In this document: positions 24,537-32,237 of the stretch, piece after piece
How the letters are laid out: every line of letters starts with the position of its first letter
Numbering within the stretch: position 1 is the stretch's first letter
Translations under genes and position numbers: made by a program
Origin: Dokdonia donghaensis DSW-1
GTDB taxonomy: Bacteria; Bacteroidota; Bacteroidia; Flavobacteriales; Flavobacteriaceae
Direction of reading: 5' to 3'
Length of the DNA stretch: 64,000 nucleotides
Assembly (NCBI RefSeq): GCF_001653755.1
Contig: NZ_CP015125.1
Location: 1,622,501 to 1,686,500, forward strand
Notes under the pieces: model-generated
Told to the model about the DNA's origin: nothing
The model's input: the letters and a program-made list of their open reading frames with translations, nothing else
Database searches by the model: none

Positions 24537-25150
24537 TTATTTTATTTCTAAAGAATTCCAGATTAGGTTTATTAGCTTTTCACCAATTGAATTTTTAGTG
24601 TCATTCATTCTCATAGCCATAATTAATAGACCAGAATCTTTTCTGCCTACACTCGCGATTTCATATATATTAACTTCATCATTATATGTGAGATAGGCCT
24701 GTATGACATTTAAATCTTCTCCCGAAATTAATTTATGTTTATACTCACGGCGTTCCATTTCAAATCCATAGTTTATACTTTCTTTAGTAACCTCACCTAA
24801 CATAAGTTCCTTCAAATTTTCTGGATTTATAGTAGAATATTTTTGAATTAAAATCCATCACCTTCAGGAGTCATAAGCATTAATTGTTCTATACCTTGTT
24901 CAATTTTAGTTTTACCAACTTTATAATCTTTAAAAAAATTGAAACTAAACATTTCATCATTGTAGGTTAAAGTATCCTTCTGTTTAAGAAGAATGTTTTT
25001 CACACCATCTTTGGTTTGATATTGGAATTCTTTGTCAAGAGAAATTTCAAATGACTCTCCATTGATCTCTATAGTATAGTCTTCCTGAGAATGTGCTTTG
25101 GTAAAAAATAGAATTAAAAGTGAAAGAGTAATTTTTAAAGAAGTTCTCAT
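24537..25150 (-). pseudogene. secreted protein gene of unknown function split by a one-base frameshift
   Basis: On the minus strand, an ORF of 100 codons (25150 to 24848) starts with a signal peptide (MRTSLKITLSLLILFFTKAHS) and ends ...TPEGDGF-stop. A second frame (to 24537) carries LIQKYSTINPENLKEL before its first ATG. Inserting one T in the four-T run at 24850-24853 joins both halves into a single protein of about 204 residues with no seam. This could be a real pseudogene, a sequencing error in a homopolymer, or a -1 frameshift site. There are no recognised domains. A clean alpha/beta pattern runs through both halves. Neither half has a good stand-alone explanation: the second lacks a signal peptide. 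Confidence 0.7.
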
Positions 25151-25338
25151 AATAGTTTTGATTGATGATTTTGAATTAAGAAGCCGAAAGTACTCAAAAT
25201 ATTTAATCCTCGTAATAAAGTGTGCATATTCGAAAAACTTGCTTTTGAGCTGAATTTTAAAAGCAAAAGTGCGAAGTTGATTTTGAGAGGTTAAATTGTA
25301 GGAATTTTTTTAAACGAGATTTACCAACTTCGAGAGAA

Positions 25339-25353
25339 TTTTCGCGAAAGCGG
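25339..25353. repeat. truncated copy of the dispersed palindrome
   Basis: TTTTCGCGAAAGCGG keeps the core and right arm but has lost the left arm. It lies 32 bases from the rteC remnant, close to the presumed edge of the island. Confidence 0.7.
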
Positions 25354-25384
25354 TCTCTTAACTACTATATTTTAAGTATTTGCA

Positions 25385-25983
25385 TTAATAGTATAGTCTA
25401 AAGTCTAGGAACTTAGTTTGACTCTTTTTTCTATTTTTAATTTCTGAGTAAGTCTTGTAGAAATCATCTAACTTAAAGTGGAGTATTTTTTCAAAAGTCT
25501 TTGCAATTTCCTTTATCTCAATATTTCCATTATTAATTGCTGATCTAGAATGAAGAGCATATATTAATTCAGTCAAATCTGTTTTAGAACACGTCCAGTT
25601 TAGAGGAGAAGTGAATTCTCGAGGCGTAGGAATCCCTTTGTACATTGACTTTAATTGATGGTGACGTTTATGTATATAACTTATTAGTCTGTTGTAAGAT
25701 GTGTATTGTGCTAAAACTAAATCTTTATATGTATTAAAAGAATCGTCTCTGTAATAATTTTCGCAGCAAATCTCTTTACTATTGCAAAAGCTATCTCTCG
25801 TAAAATATAATTCGTCAAGGATTGTTTCTTCAGCTTTTATGTACTCAATAAAATCTTTGTTCTTAAAGAAAAATCTATTTGCAAGTCGTAGTGATTCTTG
25901 TATGTAATTTTTCTGAAACTTTATACCAGTACGAGGAAACTGATTTTCAAAATCTAAAACAGAAGAATAATATATCAAGTTAG
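25385..25983 (-). pseudogene. rteC: rteC remnant, 5' part removed at the IS border
   Basis: The longest frame would start at a TTG at 25978, but codons continue upstream to the insertion-sequence end at about 25984. The 197 visible residues match the C-terminal two thirds of RteC: RLANRFFFKNKDFIEYI, then LNWTCSKTDLTELIYALHSR and KNRKKSQTKFLDF. RteC proteins, first known from the tetracycline-inducible conjugative transposon CTnDOT, regulate excision genes, and they are common next to recombinases on Bacteroidota islands. Full-length members are about 280 residues. Here the N-terminal third is missing exactly where IS sequence begins, so the protein is unlikely to work. Confidence 0.8.
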
Positions 25984-27110
25984 TGTAGGCTTCCCCATTT
26001 TAGGACACCTTAAAATTCGATAAATAATTATTATTTAGGTTAGGTTTGATGAAGAATTTAAATTCTTCATCAAACCTTGGCATATATTCTTTAGGAGATA
26101 CGTTCCCCAAAGATTTATGAGGATGATTGAAATTGTAATCTTCTCTCCAGTTATCACTTATTTTTTGAAGCTGGTATATGTCATTAAAGTAATAAGCATC
26201 TAACACATCTTCTCTAAAGAACCGATTGAACCTTTCTATGTATCCGTTTTGCATTGGTTTGCCTGGTTGTGTGTATTTAATCTCAACAAAGTTCTTTTTA
26301 CACCAATTCATAAACGTCTTTGATATAAATTCTGGACCGTTATCACATCTAATGTATTTAGGTGTGCCGAGTTCTTCTTTTAGGTTATTTAATGTCTCAA
26401 CGACAGCTCTGGCTGGATAAGAAAGCCCTGCATCTATGGCTAAAGCTTCTCGATTACAGTCATCAATAACATTAAACACACGTAATTTCCTACCATCAGT
26501 GAGTGCATCGCTCATAAAATCCATACTCCAGCATTCATTAAGTACAGAAGGTGTTTCTAAAGATTGTTTTACACGTTTTACTAAACGCTTTTTGTGTTTA
26601 CGCCTAAGACTAAGCTTCATATCACGATAAACTCGTAATACACGCTTTCTATTCCATTTTAGACCTTCACGACGGATCTTGTAATAATATTCATCAAAAC
26701 CACGAGTCGGATAGGATTCTGCTAGTTTAGTAAGTTTGTCAATTACTTCACTATCATCCTTTTTGCTCTAGTAGTACCACATCGACCTGGTCAGACCAGC
26801 TACTTTACACGCTCTAGCGATCGACACTAGATATTCCTTGATGAGATATTTTGCTCGAACTATTTTGTCGGAAGGTCTTAGAACTTTTTTGACAGTATAT
26901 CTTTGAGCATCTTATTATCTAAGCTTACATCAGCATACATCTGTTTGAGTTTAAGGTTTTCTGCTTCTAGATCCTTTAGACGTTTGAGCTCCTGCTTTTC
27001 CATACCTCCATATTTCTTACGCCAATAGTAAAATGTACTCTTGTCAATTCCTAGTTCTCTGGATATATCGCTTACAGATCTTCCTTGTTCATTTTCCTTA
27101 AGAAGATTCA
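25984..27110 (-). mobile_element. decayed IS3-family element (one terminal inverted repeat visible)
   Basis: The element runs on the minus strand, orfA then orfB. One end is visible: the plus strand at about 25984-26009 begins TGTAGGCTTCCCCATTTTAG, a plausible IS3-type terminal repeat. The matching repeat on the other side is not there. Instead orfA, from about 27100, is joined in frame to the recombinase 3' end. OrfB has an internal amber codon. The element therefore looks immobile. It separates the recombinase from the rteC fragment, and both neighbours lack the sequence that should lie next to it, so a deletion occurred with or after insertion. Confidence 0.75.
26000..26877 (-). pseudogene. 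IS3-family OrfB transposase with a premature amber stop
   Basis: Translating the minus strand downstream of orfA gives the N-terminal helix-turn-helix part (RPSDKIVRAKYLIKEYLVS, RACKVAGLTRSMWYY), then a TAG at 26770-26768, then KKDDSEVIDKLTKLAESYPTRGFDEYYYKI and the DDE core. The last open stretch is 206 codons from an internal ATG at 26620. Core residues are visible: Asp in WSMDFMSD, Asp in RCDNGPEF and Glu in GYIERFNRFFRED. The DD(35)E order is intact, so only the nonsense codon, perhaps from CAG, disables it. IS3 transposases normally need a -1 frameshift from orfA, which is also broken here. Confidence 0.8.
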
Positions 27111-27237
27111 TATCATCGCTTATTTTACGATCAACAATTTTAGCATAATGCTGAGTAGTACGAAGTGATTTATGTCCAAGCATCTTACTAACCGATTCAA
27201 GAGGAACCCCCGTTTGTAAGTGTAACAGTGGTTGCAA
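26878..27237 (-). pseudogene. hybrid ORF: recombinase C-terminus fused to IS3 OrfA
   Basis: The first half of this 119-codon frame is the end of a tyrosine recombinase: VPLESVSKMLGHKSLRTTQHYAKIVDR, containing the conserved LGH and the nucleophile Tyr of HYAK. The second half is IS3 OrfA without its first 25 or so residues: GRSVSDISRELGIDKSTFYYW, then KDLEAENLKLKQMYADVSLD. The junction is close to 27095 in LLKENEQG. The fusion keeps one reading frame, but it is not a sensible protein by itself. It also completes the frameshifted recombinase gene that lies upstream. Confidence 0.75.
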
Positions 27238-28219
27238 AGGTATGTCGAGCCAAATGTGTTGTCAATATTTTATTTATTCCGCAAGATATAGCTATCTCTT
27301 TTAGAAAGAGGTTAGATTTTTGATTACTTAAAACAGGGATTAATTTACCGGTATTTTTGACTGAAGGGTGACCTGCATAGCGCTCAATAATTTCAGCAGC
27401 AATTGGTAATAGGGGAATGCTACTTTTAGTGTTGGTTTTTATGCGATTAATACAAACCCATTTGGAACCATCAATTCCTATACTGACATCATTTTTAGTT
27501 AATTTTTCTACATCTGAATACGCAAGTCCAGTATAGCAAGAAAAAATAAACATATCACGAACAAGCTTTAAACGATCAAAATGAAGCTCTTTTTCCCATA
27601 AGAGGTCTATTTTTTCTTCCGTTAGAAAGTCTCTCTTTACTTCCAGAAATTTTACCTTATAGTTATAAAATGGATCTCGTGTCATCCACTCATTTGTCAA
27701 GGCTAGTCTAATAATTTTCTTGAAATTATTAATGTATTTAAGAGTAGAGTTATGATTACAATTCCTTACTGTTTTCAGAAATACTTCAAACTTTTTTATA
27801 AAATCATAATTTATGTCTTGCAGTGGAAAGTCGTCCTCTTTATATATTTCATTTATAAACTGCTTTGTGTGCTCATAGCTTGTCCAGTATCTTTTTACCG
27901 TACTCTTGGACATACTTATCCCTATTAGTTTATCGGCCTCCTGGTTATGCTCTCTAAATACATCTAGTAAAAGTCTAGCTTTTTCACCTTTGCCATTTAA
28001 GATATTCAATATCTTTTTAGAAGTAACAAGCTCGTTACGATCCATAAGTTCTTGATGAATCTTACGGACATTATAGGTTAGTTTATCTATGTGACTATTG
28101 ATTTCAGCGCTTTCCTTGTGGTTTCCAATGGCTCTGCCTTTTCGCTGATTCCATTTGTTGGGATCGATGGTTCTACTTATACCCATACTTGCACGCTTAC
28201 CATCAATAGTAATTCGCAT
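27197..28219 (-). pseudogene. tyrosine recombinase/integrase, frameshifted near its 3' end
   Basis: The 340-codon frame encodes a phage-type integrase: an Arm/SAM-like N-terminal half with KQFINEIYKEDDF, and a catalytic domain with CYTGLAYSDVEKL (first Arg region replaced by the Bacteroidota TGLAYSDV pattern) and HLARHTFATTVTLTNG (the His-x-x-Arg box). The frame then stops early. In the GGGGG run at 27209-27213 one G too many shifts the frame. Removing it gives TNGVPLESVSKMLGHKS and restores the Tyr nucleophile (HYAKIV). Such enzymes move genomic islands. As written the protein lacks its nucleophile and cannot cut DNA. Homopolymer sequencing error is the main alternative. Confidence 0.82.
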
Positions 28220-28628
28220 ATATATGAATGATTTTGTGTTTTTTTAGATCTTGATTTCCGTCCTAAAAAAGTAAACTGTACGAATTAGACATAATTCTAT
28301 TCTTTTGTTTACTTCAAGATACTATGAGCTACCAAAAAAACCTAATTATTTAACAATGTTAAATTTTGGTATTCAGTAAGTTGAGTGTGATTCGGATACC
28401 GCAAGTTAAAATCATTTAAGGCTACCGATTAGGGGACTTTTTAGATAAATTTAAGTGATATCAAATGATGTCAGATTAAATTAAAATCCCTGTAAATCAA
28501 TATTTTACAGGGATTTTGATGAGATTTAATACTCAAAAAGTGGGCTCCGAGCGAAAGAGTTCGAACTTTTTGAATGAGGATATTGATTTAATTGTTTCAA
28601 AATCAATTAGTATCGAGATGTGAGATTT
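28220..28628. other. intergenic region between recombinase and hipA, with hairpins
   Basis: No coding frame is evident in this 409-base stretch. It contains a strong hairpin (28483-28516) that can terminate hipA, a 9-bp inverted repeat TCAAAAAGT/ACTTTTTGA spaced by 23 bases (28533-28573), and a 13-bp sequence GTTCGAACTTTTT (28559-28571) that recurs inverted on the far side of hipBA at 30270-30282. It also holds the presumed promoter of the recombinase. Confidence 0.6.
28483..28516 (-). terminator. intrinsic terminator of hipBA
   Basis: A perfect 14-bp stem AAAATCCCTGTAAA/TTTACAGGGATTTT with a 6-base loop, followed on the minus strand by an AT-rich T-run. It lies 113 bases beyond the hipA stop. 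Confidence 0.75.
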
Positions 28629-29879
28629 TCAGTATCTAAAAGCTCCAGACATTAGTTCCATCTCTGATTTCTTAATTCCTATGTTTTTTGCAATAGTTTT
28701 CCAGTTTTTGACCGCAAGTAAAACTTCTTGAATGATGGTGTTCATTTCGTTTTCGTTTAAGCGAAAATAAGAACCTACACTTTTTGCCAGTCCAAAGTCC
28801 AATGCATTATCATCCATGTCTATATTAAGGGATAAGCCATTCTTTTCAATAGAAGGATTTAAATCGTATGCTGGCGACAGAATCCAGCCTTCATCTTTCA
28901 AAATAAAACCATGATTGCGCAAATGATCATCTGTATTTGATATAGCGATATTGAAAACGATACGTCGCCATAGTTGGTGAAGGTTTCTTTCTATATGTAC
29001 ACCATAATTTTCGATAACTTCCACTATTTCTAAATAACTAGGAGTTCTTCCTTTATTACTATCTTCACTGTTACCAGTCATAGTCATGGCAGATGCAAAA
29101 TGAATCCTTTTTCTATTTTCTCTGTCAAACCTGCGTGTTATAAATGTATGGTAAGTTCCGCTGATTTTTTGAATCTTAGATTCTGCCATATTTATACCAG
29201 CATTTAAAGCTAATTTATAGGCTAGGTATTCCCATGCAGCTTTATCAATGGTATCTGTTTTAGATGGAAACTTTGCAATCCATAAGTTTTTATCGTTGTC
29301 TAACACATTAGCCTTAGGTCTTGCACCACCTAATGAAGAACCAGGTGCGATAAGAACAGCAATCCATTTTCTAATGGTTTCATTATGGTCGTCATTTTCT
29401 AATTGGTAAACAGCTTCTTGTAAATCACCTAAAGAAGACCATGGTGGTGTAGGGCTGTGCTCATCATTATCAAGAAAAGGGCCATTTAAATCTGTTTTAA
29501 AACGTAAAGCACCCATTCTACTCTGATCATAAACACCCAGTAGATAATCTATTTCATAAAGTGTTTTGGCTTTTTCACTTTTAGCTCTTGCATTTTGTGC
29601 TGCTCTGCGTTTCATCAAGGTTTTTCCCCAAGTGTCTGGCATACTATCCAGAAAAACACCAAAATTCTCTTTATTTGTTGGATATTGTGCGCCAGAAAAA
29701 AAATCAAGATCTGGATCGAGTAGGTGCTGTGATTTACTTTTAAGCCACTTGCGATCATATTCAAAACTGAACGCTTTTTTACCTTTGGCAAAATGAGCCG
29801 ATAAAGTTCCAACTATAGTAGGAGTATCTAGTCCTAACCAGTCTGCATAAACGTATATGTTAAATTTACCCTTTCCCAT
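28629..29879 (-). CDS. hipA: HipA-family serine/threonine kinase toxin
   Basis: The 416-residue protein matches HipA. The nucleotide-binding loop is GSSLGGARPK (residues 180-189), the catalytic segment NTDDHLRNHG (315-324) and the metal-binding motif SPAYDLNPS (335-343). An N-terminal HipA domain with FGVFLDSMPDTWG precedes them. HipA kinases inactivate glutamyl-tRNA synthetase or related targets and cause growth arrest and persistence unless bound by HipB. All catalytic motifs look intact. hipB lies upstream by only 5 bases, so they form one operon. The module is beside ssrA and mobile-element remains, as is common for these systems. Confidence 0.92.
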   Translation of the reverse strand: MGKGKFNIYVYADWLGLDTPTIVGTLSAHFAKGKKAFSFEYDRKWLKSKSQHLLDPDLDFFSGAQYPTNKENFGVFLDSMPDTWGKTLMKRRAAQNARAKSEKAKTLYEIDYLLGVYDQSRMGALRFKTDLNGPFLDNDEHSPTPPWSSLGDLQEAVYQLENDDHNETIRKWIAVLIAPGSSLGGARPKANVLDNDKNLWIAKFPSKTDTIDKAAWEYLAYKLALNAGINMAESKIQKISGTYHTFITRRFDRENRKRIHFASAMTMTGNSEDSNKGRTPSYLEIVEVIENYGVHIERNLHQLWRRIVFNIAISNTDDHLRNHGFILKDEGWILSPAYDLNPSIEKNGLSLNIDMDDNALDFGLAKSVGSYFRLNENEMNTIIQEVLLAVKNWKTIAKNIGIKKSEMELMSGAFRY

Positions 29880-29884
29880 AGTAT

Positions 29885-30172
29885 CTATAATAAATCAAGA
29901 TCCTGTAGTTTTCTACCAAATTCATCATCATTAGCTAATTTTAAAAAATCATTTTGAAGATTAAGGACTCTAAAAACATTAAAATATAAACCTATTGAAA
30001 CGGCAGGATCGCCTTTTTCTATGCGATAAAGTGTGGCTCTGTGAATCCCAGCACGTTCTGCTACTTGTTGTGTAGTTAGTTTTCTACGTTTCCTGGCAAG
30101 TTTAATGTTCTCACCTATTTGCTCAAAAATCTTCTGATATTTAGGAAGAAGTATTGTTTTCTTAGAGTTCAT
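29885..30172 (-). CDS. hipB: HipB-like antitoxin, XRE-type DNA-binding protein
   Basis: The 95-residue protein holds an XRE helix-turn-helix: IGENIKLARKRRKLTTQQVAERAGIHRATLYRIEKGDPA, typical of Cro/C1 and HipB proteins. HipB dimers bind operators upstream of their operon and neutralise HipA. The gene is the first of the hipBA pair. A long spaced inverted repeat just upstream (30179-30219) could be the operator. The stop is 5 bases before the hipA start. Confidence 0.9.
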   Translation of the reverse strand: MNSKKTILLPKYQKIFEQIGENIKLARKRRKLTTQQVAERAGIHRATLYRIEKGDPAVSIGLYFNVFRVLNLQNDFLKLANDDEFGRKLQDLDLL

Positions 30173-30178
30173 TATGTC

Positions 30179-30219
30179 GCTTATTTACAACAAATATAAT
30201 ATAAATGTATTAAATAAGC
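30179..30219. promoter_or_regulatory. candidate hipBA operator (spaced inverted repeat)
   Basis: GCTTATTTA at 30179-30187 and TAAATAAGC at 30211-30219 form a perfect 9-bp inverted repeat with centres 32 bases apart, about three helical turns. It begins 7 bases upstream of the hipB start and covers the likely promoter. HipB dimers binding both arms could loop or bend the DNA, which is the known mode of hipBA autoregulation in E. coli. Confidence 0.5.
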
Positions 30220-30331
30220 ATCATTTAGTTAAAAATCCAAAAACCTTGAGTTTTTAATTGTGTAATCATAAAAAGTTCGAACCACTAACTCTATGAATGA
30301 CAACACTTTGATGAATTTTGAAGAAAAGTAA

Positions 30332-30364
30332 AAACCTCTTTAAATAATTGATTTAAAGAGGTTT
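30332..30364 (-). terminator. terminator of ssrA
   Basis: A 14-bp stem AAACCTCTTTAAAT/ATTTAAAGAGGTTT with a 5-base loop, followed on the minus strand by TTTACTTTTC. It lies 12 bases after the tmRNA 3' end. Confidence 0.8.
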
Positions 30365-30375
30365 AGTTTGAGTTG

Positions 30376-30772
30376 TGGAGTCGGAGGGATTCGAACCCTC
30401 GTCCAAACAAGCAATGTTACTGCTTTCTACGTGTGTAGTCTCTGTTTAGATTTTCGTGAGATTGCCGGTCAGTGACTACCAACGCACCCCTTATCTTCAA
30501 TTAAATTTCTCTCTCGCATCAAAGTCCTACAAGAGATAGGTTTACTTTTACGAAGTCACTATATCGATTGCCGTAAACCAAGGCTCTCGAGTGACTTCCT
30601 GCTTGTCTACCTTGTAGACCGAGGCGTAATCTTACTATAATTCAGATTATGCAGCTAGGGCGTAGTTATTCTCGCCGTTTAAAAAAGTTGAAATATGAGA
30701 TTTACGAGCTATTTTCCAGCGCTCGACACGCTTACAATACCATTGATCTCGCTGTCAAAACCAGTCGACCCC
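30376..30772 (-). ncRNA. ssrA: tmRNA (transfer-messenger RNA)
   Basis: On the minus strand the 5' end GGGGTCG (30772-30766) pairs with the 3' end CGACTCC (30383-30377) as a 7-bp acceptor stem, including the G3-U wobble that alanyl-tRNA synthetase needs. The T-arm GAGGGTTCGAATCCCTC is intact. The tag frame at 30676-30647 reads Gly-Glu-Asn-Asn-Tyr-Ala-Leu-Ala-Ala then TAA, with the usual ALAA degron. The terminal CCA is not encoded (the DNA reads ACAA), so it must be added. tmRNA with SmpB rescues stalled ribosomes and marks the peptides for proteolysis. The gene is next to an island remnant, and ssrA is a common integration site. Confidence 0.95.
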
Positions 30773-30836
30773 AGTAGTATCACTCTCACAGATACTCCTT
30801 AACTCATAAGCTGTAAACATTATAAGTTCTCTTGTA

Positions 30837-30852
30837 CGCTTTCGCGAAAGCG
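30837..30852. repeat. dispersed palindrome CGCTTTCGCGAAAGCG, intergenic copy
   Basis: An exact copy between ssrA and the divergent gene at 30946, in the shared promoter region about 65 bases upstream of the tmRNA 5' end. Confidence 0.95.
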
Positions 30853-30877
30853 GAATAACAAATATAGCACTAAACCT

Positions 30878-30885
30878 TATATTTG
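30878..30885 (+). promoter_or_regulatory. candidate -7 promoter box TATATTTG
   Basis: This matches the Bacteroidota TAnnTTTG element, 60 bases upstream of the ATG at 30946. The -33 element is not clear. Confidence 0.4.
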
Positions 30886-30945
30886 CTCTTAATAAAATGC
30901 AAAAGCTATACCAACAATATAGCCTGCCAAAACTTCACACACATT

Positions 30946-32151
30946 ATGAAATTTGCCATCATCACAGAACGTAAGAATCCGCCAGACAGAAGAGTTGTTT
31001 TCTCACCAGAAAAACTAGCCGAAGCACGAGAGCAGTTTGAAGATGCAAGTTTTGTAGTAGAAGAGTCAGACATACGAGTTTTTCCAGATATGGCATATAC
31101 CATAAACGGTTTTGATGTACAAGAGGACGTAACAGATGCAGATGTAATGATAGGTGTAAAAGAAGTACCCCTCGATGCTTTGATACCAGATAAAAAGTAT
31201 TTCTTTTTTAGTCATACTATAAAAAAGCAGCCTTATAACCGCAAGTTGCTCAAGGCTATTCTTGATAAAAATATTGAGATGTATGATCACGAGGTAATTA
31301 CTAGAGAAGACGGAGCACGTCTCATAGGTTTTGGCCGTTATGCAGGTCTCGTAGGCGCATATAATGGTTTTAGACTACTAGGGCAGCGAGATGACTTATT
31401 TGAGCTTCCTAAAGTAGAGAGTCTAGCAGATCTTGATGCTGTAAAAGAAGAACTGGATAAAATTAATGTACCGGCAATAAAAATTTGTCTTTCTGGTAGT
31501 GGTAAAGTAGCCAGAGGTGCAAAGGAAATACTGGACCATCTTAAAATAAGAGAAGTAACAGACCAAGAGTACTTAAGTCAAGAATTTACAGAGCCAGTAT
31601 ATTGCCTTATAGATGTACTAGAATATAATAAAAGAAAAGATGGCCAGCCAGGCAGTAGAGCAGAGTTTTACAAAGATCCTTCTGGGTATGAGAGCGACTT
31701 TATGAAGTATGCAAAGGTTACAGATTATTTTATAGCGGGCCACTTTTATGGAGATGGCGCTCCTTACTTGTTTACGCGAGAAGATGCAAAACACCCAGAT
31801 TTCAAAATCAACCTAGTTGCAGATATATCTTGTGATATAGATGGGCCAGTTGCAAGTACCATAAGACCATCTACCATTGCTGAGCCTTTTTATGGATACA
31901 ACCCATATACTGAGAAAGAAGATAACTATGAGAATGAGGGTGTGATAGCTGTTATGGCGGTAGATAATCTTCCTTGTGAGTTGCCTAAGGATGCGAGTGA
32001 AGGTTTTGGAGAATTATTTTTGGAACACGTCATTCCAGCATTTTTTAATGATGATAAAAATGGTATACTTGAGCGTGCCCGTATGACGCAAGATGGTAAG
32101 CTTACCCCACGCTACGCTTACCTTCAAGATTATGTAGATGGTAGGGAATAA
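30946..32151 (+). CDS. saccharopine dehydrogenase/alanine dehydrogenase-like NAD(P)-binding protein
   Basis: I start at the ATG at 30946. The frame extends upstream to 30883 but overlaps the promoter box. The protein has about 401 residues, with an AlaDH/PNT N-terminal domain (KFAIITERKNPPDRRVVFSP, the substrate-binding Arg-Arg; VMIGVKEVP; SHTIKKQPYNRKLL) and a Rossmann domain (IKICLSGSGKVARGAKEIL). KEVP and SHT-KKQ motifs fit the lysine-forming saccharopine dehydrogenase-type enzymes, but assignment of the substrate from sequence alone is uncertain. Confidence 0.82.
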   Translation: MKFAIITERKNPPDRRVVFSPEKLAEAREQFEDASFVVEESDIRVFPDMAYTINGFDVQEDVTDADVMIGVKEVPLDALIPDKKYFFFSHTIKKQPYNRKLLKAILDKNIEMYDHEVITREDGARLIGFGRYAGLVGAYNGFRLLGQRDDLFELPKVESLADLDAVKEELDKINVPAIKICLSGSGKVARGAKEILDHLKIREVTDQEYLSQEFTEPVYCLIDVLEYNKRKDGQPGSRAEFYKDPSGYESDFMKYAKVTDYFIAGHFYGDGAPYLFTREDAKHPDFKINLVADISCDIDGPVASTIRPSTIAEPFYGYNPYTEKEDNYENEGVIAVMAVDNLPCELPKDASEGFGELFLEHVIPAFFNDDKNGILERARMTQDGKLTPRYAYLQDYVDGRE

Positions 32152-32237
32152 TGTTAATAACGTCCTAATTTTCTTACAATATTTAATGTCATTTGGGGCT
32201 CTGTTTGTATCTTTGTACGTTCAATCAAAAGAATTAC

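Noticed and set aside
24840..24860. Programmed -1 frameshift at the T-run
   Set aside because: The run is not a classical slippery heptamer and I see no downstream structure, so error or decay is more likely.
30376..30400. Possible tRNA 3' end
   Set aside because: The T-arm and acceptor belong to tmRNA: the partner 5' strand is 390 bases away and the tag sequence is present.
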